Assembly: GCA_043766985.1 (NCBI GenBank)
Contig: JAYUHM010000234.1
Coordinates: 34,504-98,503 of the forward strand
Direction: 5' to 3'
DNA length: 64,000 bases
Source of the DNA: JAAFIP01 sp043766985
GTDB lineage: Bacteria > Pseudomonadota > Gammaproteobacteria > Burkholderiales > Burkholderiaceae_C
The notes under the pieces were generated by a model. The model saw only the letters and a list, made by a program, of their open reading frames with translations. It searched no databases and was not told the origin of the DNA. This document shows, piece after piece, positions 16,608 to 24,685 of this stretch. Numbering within the stretch: position 1 is the stretch's first letter; the number at the start of each line of letters is the position of its first letter. The position numbers were made by a program, and so were the translations under genes.

Positions 16608-17522
16608 CTATTGCCTAAGCGCAGCAACTGGCGCCTTGTCGATGAGAGGTACGCCAAAGGCTTCTAAAACCTGTCGGATTTCCCCGCGTTTGCGATCCAG
16701 TACGCCTTCCAGCTCCTCTTTGAATGGCGCGTCGTCGCGCCTTACCCCCAGCGACACATCGAAGGTAAACGGCAGCGGAACCCGATCAGCGCCTGCCGAG
16801 ACCGGTACCACGGCCAGTTCGACCGGTTGCCGTTTGACGAAATACCCGGCGAACGGTCCCCATACGATAGCCACGTCAATCTCGCCGCTCGCCACAGCGT
16901 CGATGATTTTTCCGGATGGGCTGTCGGCCGTATCCAGCATGGAAAAGCCGACGACGTTGTTAGCGATTCCGCGGCGCGCCAGCGCATGCGCTGGAGGCAG
17001 GTTCGCGCCATCGTCGCCAAAGGCCTGCAAGCCGATCTTGATGTTTTGCAGCACCGGGTCATCAAACGAGCGCAGACCGTCCAGCTTCTTGTTCTTCGCG
17101 TACACAAAAACGTAAGTGGAGCTGTAGTAAGCCTTGGTCGTCAGCACGGGTTCGAACCCGCTTGGGACACCTATGATGAGGTCGCAGTGCTTCGCCGCGA
17201 GCGTCTGGCGTATGAACCCGCGGCGTTGTGGATGCCACGTGTACCTTACGGAGGCTTGCAGGTCGCGGGCGATGACGTCGGCAATCTTGTTTTCGAATCC
17301 TTCAAGCTGCCGGTTCGAGAACGGGAAGTTGTCCGGGTCTGCGCACACTCGCAACTCCCGCACTTTATCCGCCGCGGCGGCTCCGCTCGACCACACTGCC
17401 ACAGCCAAGGCTAGTGCGAACCATGGCAACCTGCGCGCGCTGCCAGAGTGACGCGATCCGCTAGGGGATTGCGTGACCCGCCTATTAATGCGGGTCGCAA
17501 AAAGTGTATGGGCGTCGCTCAT
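16608..17522 (-). CDS. PQQ-dehydrogenase-associated periplasmic-binding protein (XoxJ/MoxJ-like)
   Basis: About 304 residues; I chose the ATG at 17522, which is preceded by AGGTG. An N-terminal transmembrane/signal segment (WFALALAVAVW) is followed by the solute-binding protein type 3 pattern RELRVCADPDNFPFSNRQLEGFENKI (broken here: RVCADPDNFPFSN is the signature). Later segments are AAKHCDLIIGVPSGFE and EIDVAIVWGPFAGYF. This subgroup is always found with PQQ alcohol dehydrogenases and is thought to aid their maturation or electron transfer rather than transport. It lies between the dehydrogenase and cytochrome genes. Confidence 0.85.
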   Translation of the reverse strand: MSDAHTLFATRINRRVTQSPSGSRHSGSARRLPWFALALAVAVWSSGAAAADKVRELRVCADPDNFPFSNRQLEGFENKIADVIARDLQASVRYTWHPQRRGFIRQTLAAKHCDLIIGVPSGFEPVLTTKAYYSSTYVFVYAKNKKLDGLRSFDDPVLQNIKIGLQAFGDDGANLPPAHALARRGIANNVVGFSMLDTADSPSGKIIDAVASGEIDVAIVWGPFAGYFVKRQPVELAVVPVSAGADRVPLPFTFDVSLGVRRDDAPFKEELEGVLDRKRGEIRQVLEAFGVPLIDKAPVAALRQ

Positions 17523-17552
17523 GGTCACCTTTCGTCCAGTACTTGGGCAGGG

Positions 17553-19358
17553 CTAGGGGAGCTTGAACACATGGACAGCACCACCCTTCGCGGTGAACTT
17601 TGGTAGATCTGCGGTCACGCCAGGAATGCCGAATGCTGCGTAGGGATCGTCTACATCAAGGTTTCCGGACACTACAGCACCCAGCAGGCCGCCGACACCC
17701 GAGTAAACGGCCACACGCTGCTTGCCATCAGGGCCGGTGAAAGTTATCGGGCTGCCGATGATGCCCGATGGCAGCTGCGTTTGGAAAAGCACCTTGCCGC
17801 TCGTCGCATCCACCGCCTTCAGCCACCGGTCCAACGTGCCGTAGAACACCAGATTACCAGCCGTTGCGAGGACGCCGCTGTACAGTGGGAAGCGCTCTGG
17901 GATGCTCCAAATTTTTGTACCCTTCACGGCATCCCAGGCGATGAGCTCGCCACGAACGCCGCTGGGCCCCGTCTTCATCGTTGTGCTGGCCCCAACATAG
18001 GGCGTGCCCTGGATGTAGTTGACTTTCAGCGGCTCGGTGTCGGCACATACGTCCATGCTGGGAATGTAGAACAGGCCCGTGGAAGGCGAGAAAGCAGCAG
18101 GTTCAATATCTTTGCCTCCCGGAGGTGCGGGGCAGATGTCCTTGGTGACCTCGCCCTCACGGGGGATCTTGGCCGGGTTTAAAACCGGCGATCCACTCAC
18201 CAAGTCGATGCGATCAGCCCAGTTCACCGGAACGAATGGTTTGGCTACCAACACCTCACCTGTTCTGCGGTCCATCGTGTAGGCAAACCCGTTCTTGTTG
18301 AAATGCACGATAAGCTGACGTACCGCGCCATTGAATGGCAGGTCGACCACGATGTTCTCGTTGACGGTGTCGTAGTCCCATGCGTCGTGAGGTGTCATCT
18401 GGTACGCCCAGACGGCTTGGCCCGTATCGGGATTGCGCGCAAAGATGGTCGATGACCATTTGTTGTCACCGGGCCGGATGTCCGGGTTCCAGGGAGCGGG
18501 GTTGGATGTACCTTCAAACAGCAGGTTGAGCTGAGGATCGTAAGTTAACCATCCCCAGCGCGTGCCGCCCCCTTGCGTCCACAATGTGCCGGGCCATGTC
18601 GTCTGGCCCAGATTGGTTCCCCTATCCTTGGCGTAGAAAGGGTGGAAGCCGTTGCCGATCAACACGTCGGCATCCGGGCCGGTACCCCAGGCGCGCCATA
18701 CCTCGCGCCCCGTGTCAACGTTCAATGCGGCAAGCCAACCACGCACGCCCAGTTCGGCGCCGCTGTTGCCAACGAACACTTTGTCGCCGACCACGAGCGG
18801 AGCCATCACCATGGTCTGCCCCGAGCGCGGGTCTCCCAGATTGGTTCGCCACACTTGGCGCCCGGTTGCCGCATCGACGGCAACGGTTGTGTTGTTAAGC
18901 GCGTTGTAGATAATCTTGCCGTTGGCAAAGACGGCACCGCGGTTGACGATATCGCAGCACGCTTGGCCTATCGCGAACTGGTTTGGTGCGGGACTGAAGA
19001 CCCAGCGGGTCTGGCCGGGGCGGGTCAGGTCCAGTGCGAACAGCCTGTTGGGAAACGGACCCACGACATACATGGTGTTCCCCACCACCAGGGGCGCGCC
19101 TTGATGCCCCGCCCTGACACCCGTGGTGAACTGGAACTCGTGGGTGATGCCAGCGACATTGCTGGCGTTGATCTGCGAGAGCGAACTGAAACGCGTACCT
19201 TGGGCAGTTCCCGCGGGCGTTGTCCATTCGGCGCCTGCGGCCTGCGCCCATGCGGGGCCGTGCGGCACTAAGCTGGCCGCGAGCAGCAGCATGGGGCCGA
19301 GAAGTCTTGCACTGCGAAGACTGGAAAGCAGTTTGAGCGTGATCACATGAGCCTCCAT
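17553..19358 (-). CDS. PQQ-dependent alcohol dehydrogenase, predicted lanthanide type
   Basis: About 601 residues after choosing ATG 19358 (GAGG upstream); a GTG four codons further on (19346) has an even better GGAGG site. A signal peptide ends at PAWAQA. The eight-bladed propeller carries the adjacent-cysteine pair QACCDIV, the metal-site segment GTSNPAPWNPD and the catalytic region PHDAWDYDTVNE. The aspartate two residues after the catalytic aspartate (DYD) is the feature that separates lanthanide-using XoxF/PedH-type enzymes from calcium MxaF/ExaA enzymes. It oxidises a primary alcohol in the periplasm; the substrate is not known. It is the first gene of the set with the binding protein and cytochrome c. 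Confidence 0.88.
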   Translation of the reverse strand: MEAHVITLKLLSSLRSARLLGPMLLLAASLVPHGPAWAQAAGAEWTTPAGTAQGTRFSSLSQINASNVAGITHEFQFTTGVRAGHQGAPLVVGNTMYVVGPFPNRLFALDLTRPGQTRWVFSPAPNQFAIGQACCDIVNRGAVFANGKIIYNALNNTTVAVDAATGRQVWRTNLGDPRSGQTMVMAPLVVGDKVFVGNSGAELGVRGWLAALNVDTGREVWRAWGTGPDADVLIGNGFHPFYAKDRGTNLGQTTWPGTLWTQGGGTRWGWLTYDPQLNLLFEGTSNPAPWNPDIRPGDNKWSSTIFARNPDTGQAVWAYQMTPHDAWDYDTVNENIVVDLPFNGAVRQLIVHFNKNGFAYTMDRRTGEVLVAKPFVPVNWADRIDLVSGSPVLNPAKIPREGEVTKDICPAPPGGKDIEPAAFSPSTGLFYIPSMDVCADTEPLKVNYIQGTPYVGASTTMKTGPSGVRGELIAWDAVKGTKIWSIPERFPLYSGVLATAGNLVFYGTLDRWLKAVDATSGKVLFQTQLPSGIIGSPITFTGPDGKQRVAVYSGVGGLLGAVVSGNLDVDDPYAAFGIPGVTADLPKFTAKGGAVHVFKLP

Positions 19359-19540
19359 AAAAAACCTCATGCTGCGCCGCTGGCTTCCTGGGGTATGTGC
19401 AGTAACCCACATAATCTGGTAACAGTTTGCAAAGAAAAGGAGTGCAAAGAAAGGGAGTGCAAAGACAACTGGGGCGGACTTAATCAAACGAAAGAAAGTA
19501 GCGTCAATCTTGCTAGGCGGGCGTAATTTTTACTACGAAT

Positions 19541-19572
19541 TAAATAGCTGCTTGTGTAATATTCCATAGGCT
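19541..19572 (+). repeat. Dispersed repeat, copy E (degenerate)
   Basis: An intergenic copy between the PQQ dehydrogenase and AAA+/M41 genes. AAATAGCTGCTTGTG and ATATTCCATAGGCT remain recognisable. Confidence 0.65.
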
Positions 19573-19643
19573 CTTCAAACGATTTTTCTTAACTGAGTGC
19601 ACTCAGTCATTTCATAGTTACGCAGTCAACTGCCCGACGGGTA

Positions 19644-21635
19644 CTAGACTGTATGCGGCAAAAAAGCAGGCATCGCGCGCAGGCGCTGCATCAGGCCATG
19701 CTGCAGCGCAAACACCGTCAATTGTTCGGCGTAGGGCACCAGCATCTGGTCGTCTTGCGCCAGGGGCACGCCTAGCAGCTGGGCCATTTGCTCTTTGGCA
19801 ATCTGGCCGTGAGCCAGCAGTGCGTCGGTGATGTGCAGCAGCAAGCCGGCATCGGCTTTGAGCAAGGCCTGCGCACGCGCGTACTGCTGCACCAGCAAGG
19901 CCTCGATTTCGGCATTGGAGGGGACGACATTGGTGTTGATGTCTCCCTCGGTTTCATGCGTTACATCGGTGCGGCTCAGGCGGCTGCCAAAACCGTAGTA
20001 GCGCACATAGCGCGCGGCCAGGGCGGTGGCGCTTTTAAAGTCGCTCTCGCTGCCGGTCGTGCAGGCCCCTTCGTTAAACACCAAGGCTTCGGCGGCGCGG
20101 CCCGCCAGGCTCACGCACATGCGGTCCAGGCAGTTTTGCTGCGACATGGTCTTCATGCGCACGTAGCTGTTGTAGCCGCCCTCAAACGAGGCCACGTTGA
20201 TCTTTACCTCTTGCGGCGCGTGCCCAAACAAGCGGCCATACACCAGGCCATGGCCGGCTTCGTGCACCGCCAGCAGAGCCCGAAAGTCCGGGCTTGCGCG
20301 CTGCTTGAGCTGGTTCAGATCCAGCGGCACAGGGTAGGCCGTGCTGTGCGGGCCGCAGCGCACATGCAAGTGCTGGGTGTTAATGTCCAGCGACACCTGC
20401 AGCGTAGAGCCCGCCTCGATGCCGTGCTCCAGTGCCCATAGCACGGCGTTGACCAGGGGCGCGCTCAAAATGGCGTGTACCGACGAGAACAGCGGGCGCG
20501 TGCCTTGGGCCGGGAAGACGGCGTTGGCATAAATGCCCGCATAGACCGACTCATCCAACGCAAAGCTCAGGCCGGAGCTGGCCTGCACTTCATGCACATA
20601 CTTGCCGCAGGCGCTGCGGATCAAGCGCTCATACGTCGCTTGGTTGAGCGAGGGGTAAATCACATGGTTGTTGCCCATGCGCGCTACCTGCTCAGGTTTG
20701 AAGCGCTCGGCCAGGGCTTTTTTGACGTCAATCACCGACAGCTTTTTCGTCATGGCGTGAAAGATATCGGCATCGGTGTCGCAGTCTTCCACCCGGCTGG
20801 CCATGCCTTGGTACATTTCGTCCAGGTTGCCCGAGACGATGATCAGCAAACGGCTGTAGTCTGTCTCCCAGGCCTCGCTGGAGGCTTTGAAGGTCAGCAT
20901 GCGCTCTTGCAGTTGCTCGGCGCTCCAAGCCATCACTTCTTGCAACGGCTCTTTGAGCTTGAGGCTGTGCTTGAACTCTTGCGCCTGGTAGGGCGAGAGG
21001 TTGAATTTGAGTTTTTTGCTTGCCCCGCCTTCTTTGGAGGAATCGTCTTTGTCTTCACGCTCATCGTCGTAGAGCGACATCGCCAAGGACGACTCCAGTT
21101 CTTGCAGGAACGACAGCGAGGGCGGCAAACGCCCGTCGGACAGCAACTGCCAAACATCCTGGTAGCGCTTGACCGGCGCGTCTTTGCCTTGCTCGCTCAC
21201 CGTGCGAAAGCGCTGGAATTCGTCCAGTACCAGCATGCCGGGCTCGCCTTCTTGCACACCAGACTCGCTCAGCATCGCGCTGATCGAGTCGGCACTGCGC
21301 CTGCTGCTGCCGTTGCTAAAGCCGTCCATTTGCACTTCAACAAAGCGGTCATAAAACCCCAGCTTGTGTGCCAGGCTGCGGGTGAGCTGCGTTTTACCGG
21401 TGCCGGTCAGGCCCCACAGGCACACAATCACCGGGCGGTGAATGATGTGCGGCAGCACATACCAGGCGCGGATAGATTCGATCACGCGGTCAATGATCTC
21501 GTCAATACCAAACAGCTCGGTTTTCAGCTCGGCTGCCACGCTGGCCAGGTGGGCGCTGCGCTGGCGCAGCAGCTCGGCTTGCACCATGGGCATAGCCATA
21601 GAGGTCGTATTCAAATCGTTCTTCATGCTAATCAT
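19644..21635 (-). CDS. Clp-type AAA+ ATPase fused to an M41 (FtsH-type) metalloprotease
   Basis: A 663-residue protein with no transmembrane segment. Residues 75-82 are Walker A (GLTGTGKT) and 134-140 Walker B (MLVLDEF); a later RPLFSS segment after QGT resembles the sensor-2 region of Clp/HslU-like ATPases. An acidic, probably disordered insertion lies near residues 190-205 (DDEREDKDD). The C-terminal domain has the zinc motif HEAGH (458-462) and the M41 third-ligand region TTGSESDFKSATALAARYV. This differs from FtsH, which is membrane-anchored and has its own AAA type. It is likely a cytosolic ATP-driven protease. The start overlaps the end of the upstream 80-residue gene. Confidence 0.85.
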   Translation of the reverse strand: MISMKNDLNTTSMAMPMVQAELLRQRSAHLASVAAELKTELFGIDEIIDRVIESIRAWYVLPHIIHRPVIVCLWGLTGTGKTQLTRSLAHKLGFYDRFVEVQMDGFSNGSSRRSADSISAMLSESGVQEGEPGMLVLDEFQRFRTVSEQGKDAPVKRYQDVWQLLSDGRLPPSLSFLQELESSLAMSLYDDEREDKDDSSKEGGASKKLKFNLSPYQAQEFKHSLKLKEPLQEVMAWSAEQLQERMLTFKASSEAWETDYSRLLIIVSGNLDEMYQGMASRVEDCDTDADIFHAMTKKLSVIDVKKALAERFKPEQVARMGNNHVIYPSLNQATYERLIRSACGKYVHEVQASSGLSFALDESVYAGIYANAVFPAQGTRPLFSSVHAILSAPLVNAVLWALEHGIEAGSTLQVSLDINTQHLHVRCGPHSTAYPVPLDLNQLKQRASPDFRALLAVHEAGHGLVYGRLFGHAPQEVKINVASFEGGYNSYVRMKTMSQQNCLDRMCVSLAGRAAEALVFNEGACTTGSESDFKSATALAARYVRYYGFGSRLSRTDVTHETEGDINTNVVPSNAEIEALLVQQYARAQALLKADAGLLLHITDALLAHGQIAKEQMAQLLGVPLAQDDQMLVPYAEQLTVFALQHGLMQRLRAMPAFLPHTV

Positions 21636-21870
21636 TCAAAGTGTTCACGGCCTTTTGTAGGGCCATGTGTTCAGCGCGGCGTTGTGCGCCGCGTGAGCGA
21701 ATATGCTTGCCCGCGCCAGAGGTGATGGCGCGGTGGGCGAGGGCCTGCACCACGCGGTTGCGCGGGGCAGACAGTTGCAAAGTCAAGGTCAAGGCCAGCG
21801 GCTGTTTGATACTGCGCAGGTGCTTTACTTTGCCTTGCGCAAAGTCACGGGAAAATAGTTTGGCACTCAT
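21628..21870 (-). CDS. Small basic protein of unknown function
   Basis: An 80-residue, strongly basic protein (MSAKLFSRDFAQGKVKHL at the front, HIRSRGAQRRAEHMALQK at the end). I do not recognise a family. Its stop overlaps the start of the AAA+/M41 fusion gene (ATGATTAG on the minus strand), so the two are translationally coupled and may work together, for example as adaptor or substrate-recognition partner. That is inference from position only. Confidence 0.55.
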   Translation of the reverse strand: MSAKLFSRDFAQGKVKHLRSIKQPLALTLTLQLSAPRNRVVQALAHRAITSGAGKHIRSRGAQRRAEHMALQKAVNTLND

Positions 21871-22050
21871 GGTGCACGCTCCAGATACAAAAACCTCAGC
21901 AAAGTAAAACAGTCTGGGGCTTGTGGAGCGTGCGTCTCAATAGAACGCGCAGCACCTTGCCGCAAAGCTGGTGTGGTGTGGCACCACATCCAGCTGGGGG
22001 GCAGTGGAGGGTGCGTCAGGTGTGAGTGAAACAAGTCATGGGTTTAATGT

Positions 22051-22100
22051 GCTTTAAGGGTTGGCTGCACAAGGATATTCGTTGTGCAGCGGCTTAAAGC
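22051..22100. repeat. Two-stage hairpin upstream of the protease operon
   Basis: Outer arms GCTTTAAG/CTTAAAGC (8 bp, perfect) enclose inner arms GCTGCACAA/TTGTGCAGC (9 bp, perfect) with a 9-nt loop. There is no T-run on either side, so it is not an ordinary terminator. It may be a 5' leader structure of the leftward small-protein/protease operon or a protein-binding site. Confidence 0.5.
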
Positions 22101-22271
22101 AGGAAAAGGATTGTGCTGAAGCGCACTCGGTTTGACAAGTATTTTGCGCAGCTTTTTTTCATGGCGTTGTAAAAAAACAATCACAGCAGTGCCTCACTGA
22201 TGGGGCGACTGCGGATGCAACCGGAAGTGCCTGAGCCGACCTGTTGCCTGCGAGACCAGGGCAGGGCTGGC

Positions 22272-22344
22272 GCATTCAGCTACGCGGCTGTCCCCCGTGG
22301 TGGCTTATGGCCGCCGACTCCTTGTATGCCGCTACGCTGAATGC
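22272..22344. repeat. Imperfect inverted repeat
   Basis: Arms of 17 bp at 22272-22288 and 22328-22344, identical except in the middle (GCATTCAGC shared; TACGCGGC against GTAGCGGC). About 40 bp lies between. Function unknown. Confidence 0.4.
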
Positions 22345-22429
22345 AGCATCGGCCAGCTCTTGCTGCCATGGCGAGTGCTCCACCGTCGCGCGCCTGCCCT
22401 ATTTGCCGCCGTGGCGCTTGGAATGTGAG

Positions 22430-22512
22430 CTATTGGGGTCAGATCAAAATTCAGGAAAGCAATGCCCCCGAAGCGCGCAACCTCGAACGAAATTTTGCTC
22501 TGACCCCAATAG
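22430..22512. mobile_element. Palindromic REP/MITE-like element
   Basis: 22-bp arms at 22430-22451 and 22491-22512 with one mismatch; each carries CTATTGGGGTCAGA followed by AAAATT. The GGGGTCAGA-AAATT motif resembles the palindromes mobilised by REP-associated tyrosine transposases. No transposase gene is present, so this would be a non-autonomous copy. Confidence 0.5.
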
Positions 22513-22555
22513 CGGACTATCCGGCGACTACTGCTTCTACGCATGCATTCAGGCG

Positions 22556-22592
22556 GTAGCCCAATAAAATACTGCGTAAGCAGCTCCTAAAT
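22556..22592 (-). repeat. Dispersed repeat, copy F
   Basis: A reverse-orientation copy (TAGCCCAATAAAATACTG then AAGCAGCTCC). It lies about 80 bp before the unknown gene at 22673. Confidence 0.65.
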
Positions 22593-22672
22593 AAGTAGTG
22601 AATAAATCGCACCACGGATACCATAAACTATCCCCACAACGCAACCGCACCAAGCCCCAACACAGCCCCACC

Positions 22673-23761
22673 ATGAGTTACGTCATCCACATCTGGCAAA
22701 CCCCCATCCCCACCAGCGTGCTGCAAGCCGACAAAATTTGCGACCGCCTGCAAGACAAAGAGGGGCGGCAAAACCCCAAGTTCATCGAACTGGCCAAACG
22801 GCTGAGCCAGCGCTATCCCTGTCGCGGCCAAATGACCGGGGACGAAGACGATGAAGAAGGCGTATGGTTGGATGAGCCCTTAGACGGCATCAGCCCCAGC
22901 CCAGTGCTTGCCCTGGGTATACGCAGCGACTATGTGATAGAGGTGATGCCCTTCGTTGCCGTGACCGCCAATGCACTGGGGCTGACCGTGTATGACACCC
23001 AAGTAGGCGAATGTTACTTACCCAGTGGCCAAGTGCTGACCATGCCAGGACAGGCATCAGTGGGCTTGCAGGAGGAGGTAGACCCTGAGCTCATTTATTC
23101 TTCTGACCAGATTATCAAAATAGCCGCTGAGCACAGTATTGAGTTCTATAAAAAATACGGGTACAAGTATTCTCGTAAAGGCAATTGCTTTGTGAAAAAG
23201 CACGATGGTTTTTATCATTCAATTACATTGCAGGGCGGGGGGGGCGTTGCTGCAAGCCACACCATCTGCATTACAAAAGGATTGCACCTTGTTTCGCACA
23301 TAGCAAATCTAAGCTATGTAAAACCTGAGCCTGCGCAGGTGATTGAGCTACGTTATGATCAGGACAATTATCCAAAAACATGGCCCAAAGTGAATTGCCC
23401 TTACCGAGCTGAGCGGGGTGATATTGCGGTGCGTTCAGTGTCTGAAGTTAGGTCTGCCATGGATAAAATAATGGTTTATGAAGAGCAAACCTTCATGCCT
23501 CTCATGAGTGAAATTCAAACGCTTGAAAGTGTTCATAAGTTTCTGCACAATCCTGCCTTTAAGATATTGTCGAATTCAAGGGTGGTAAACTATTATGGGC
23601 AATTGCTGATTGCTTATTTGGTAAAACCAGACAATTTGGATGCACTCATTGTCAAAATTCGAGCTTCAATTTCGAAAGACGAAATGCCACAAATGGCTCT
23701 TTCATTTTTCGACAAAACAGTAGAATTGATCAAACTTGAACTTGCGTCTGCATCGGTCTAG
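22673..23761 (+). CDS. Protein of unknown function with two-part composition
   Basis: About 362 residues from ATG 22673. I do not recognise a domain. The first ~130 codons (MSYVIHIWQTPIPTSVLQ; an acidic stretch TGDEDDEEGVW) are GC-rich like the neighbourhood. From about 23080 the DNA becomes clearly AT-richer and the protein more lysine/isoleucine-rich (FYKKYGYKYSRKGNCFVKK), with a helical C-terminus. This looks like a gene assembled from two sources, a pattern seen in exchangeable toxin/immunity or nuclease-type genes, but nothing proves that function. No signal peptide or membrane segment is seen. Confidence 0.6.
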   Translation: MSYVIHIWQTPIPTSVLQADKICDRLQDKEGRQNPKFIELAKRLSQRYPCRGQMTGDEDDEEGVWLDEPLDGISPSPVLALGIRSDYVIEVMPFVAVTANALGLTVYDTQVGECYLPSGQVLTMPGQASVGLQEEVDPELIYSSDQIIKIAAEHSIEFYKKYGYKYSRKGNCFVKKHDGFYHSITLQGGGGVAASHTICITKGLHLVSHIANLSYVKPEPAQVIELRYDQDNYPKTWPKVNCPYRAERGDIAVRSVSEVRSAMDKIMVYEEQTFMPLMSEIQTLESVHKFLHNPAFKILSNSRVVNYYGQLLIAYLVKPDNLDALIVKIRASISKDEMPQMALSFFDKTVELIKLELASASV

Positions 23762-23784
23762 GTAAAGACCGAACGGTAACTATG

Positions 23785-24020
23785 CTTACTCTAAAGGCAA
23801 CCACTCCCCATTTAGTCGGTGACAAGGTCTCCGTCAGCAAATGCTCGCCCTTGGGTGTGATGCGCCTGACCAACTGCTTGAGCTCTACAATGCCTTGCAG
23901 CGATTTGGCATCACAAAACGCAAGCACATCCCGCGCTGGCAGTGCCACGATGGCTCCGTTAGGTGAGTGCGGTGTCTGGTCGCAGAAGGGTATGACGAGC
24001 AGGAGCTTGCCCGGGTCGTT
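23785..24020 (-). pseudogene. Truncated gene remnant
   Basis: The minus strand reads open with protein-like composition: PGKLLLVIPFCDQTPHSPNG, then AIVALPARDVLAFCDAKS and GEHLLTETLSPTKWG. No good start codon is available; a stop (TAA) lies directly before the first residues at about 24020. It looks like the C-terminal fragment of a lost protein. I cannot name the family with confidence. Confidence 0.35.
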
Positions 24021-24042
24021 TTACTTCTGCACAATAGGGCTT

Positions 24043-24615
24043 ATGACAAACGCGCCTCAAAATACCACTCCGGGCGATTACCTCGTGTGGGAAAACGAGC
24101 AAGCCGAGCGGCATGAATTTTACCGTGGCGAGGTTTTTGCCATGACGGGGGCGCGGCGGGCGCACGGCGAGGTGGTTGGCAATGTGTTTGCCGCCCTCAA
24201 GCGGCAGCTCAAAGGGACACCATGCCGGGTGTATTTGGAGGGCATGAAGGTGCGTGTGGCCGACGACGCTATTTTTTACCCGGACGTGTTTGTGACCTGC
24301 GATGCCCAAGACTTGCGCACCGAGATGATTTTCACTGCACCCACCCTTGTGGTGGAAGTGCTTTCACCGTCCACTGCCGGGTTCGACCAAGGCTTGAAGT
24401 TCACGCAATACCGCCGTATTGCCAGTCTGAAAGAGTACGTGTTGGTATCTCCAGATGGGCAGCGTGTTGAGGTGTATCGGCGCAATGCAGAGGGTTTGTT
24501 TGTGCTGCATGACTACACCGCCGGGCCCAGTTTGCTGCTGGCCAGCGTGGAGGCCGAGATTTCCCTACAAGACCTTTTTGAGGGAGTTGATCCGGATCGA
24601 CGGTCAGCGTCCTAA
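24043..24615 (+). CDS. Uma2-family putative restriction endonuclease
   Basis: About 190 residues from ATG 24043; the open frame runs upstream to 23782, but that part lies antisense to the gene remnant and does not fit the family. The family pattern is clear: YLVWENEQAERHEFYRGEVFAMT split across the front, then HGEVVGNVFAAL, the PD-(D/E)xK-like YPDVFVTCD, TLVVEVLSPST and KEYVLVSPDGQRVEVY. Uma2 proteins are predicted nucleases common in cyanobacteria and in scattered proteobacteria and are often mobile; the role is unknown. Confidence 0.85.
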   Translation: MTNAPQNTTPGDYLVWENEQAERHEFYRGEVFAMTGARRAHGEVVGNVFAALKRQLKGTPCRVYLEGMKVRVADDAIFYPDVFVTCDAQDLRTEMIFTAPTLVVEVLSPSTAGFDQGLKFTQYRRIASLKEYVLVSPDGQRVEVYRRNAEGLFVLHDYTAGPSLLLASVEAEISLQDLFEGVDPDRRSAS

Positions 24616-24631
24616 TTCAAGAACCTTGGGG

Positions 24632-24650
24632 CGTGTCCAAATAGGACACG
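24632..24650. promoter_or_regulatory. Short palindrome before hrpA
   Basis: Perfect 7-bp inverted repeat CGTGTCC/GGACACG with a 5-bp spacer in the gap between the Uma2 gene and hrpA. There is no T-run after it. It may be an operator or a weak terminator. Confidence 0.3.
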
Positions 24651-24685
24651 GCGATTAGCGATAATCACGGGTTGCCCCACGCCCC

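Larger units (their letters stand above)
21871..22672. other. Gene-free stretch packed with inverted repeats
   Basis: About 800 bp upstream of the small basic gene. It holds a two-stage hairpin (22051-22100), a long imperfect inverted repeat (22272-22344), a palindromic element with 22-bp arms (22430-22512) and a dispersed repeat copy (22556-22592). Short open frames here look like chance readings and are not supported by any domain. Confidence 0.6.

Noticed and set aside
20475..21725. A 416-codon plus-strand frame opposite the AAA+/M41 gene
   Set aside because: Antisense shadow; the minus-strand reading has intact Walker and zinc motifs.
22244..22567. A 107-codon plus-strand frame in the repeat-rich gap
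   Set aside because: It runs through two inverted-repeat structures and has low-quality sequence; no ribosome site or domain.
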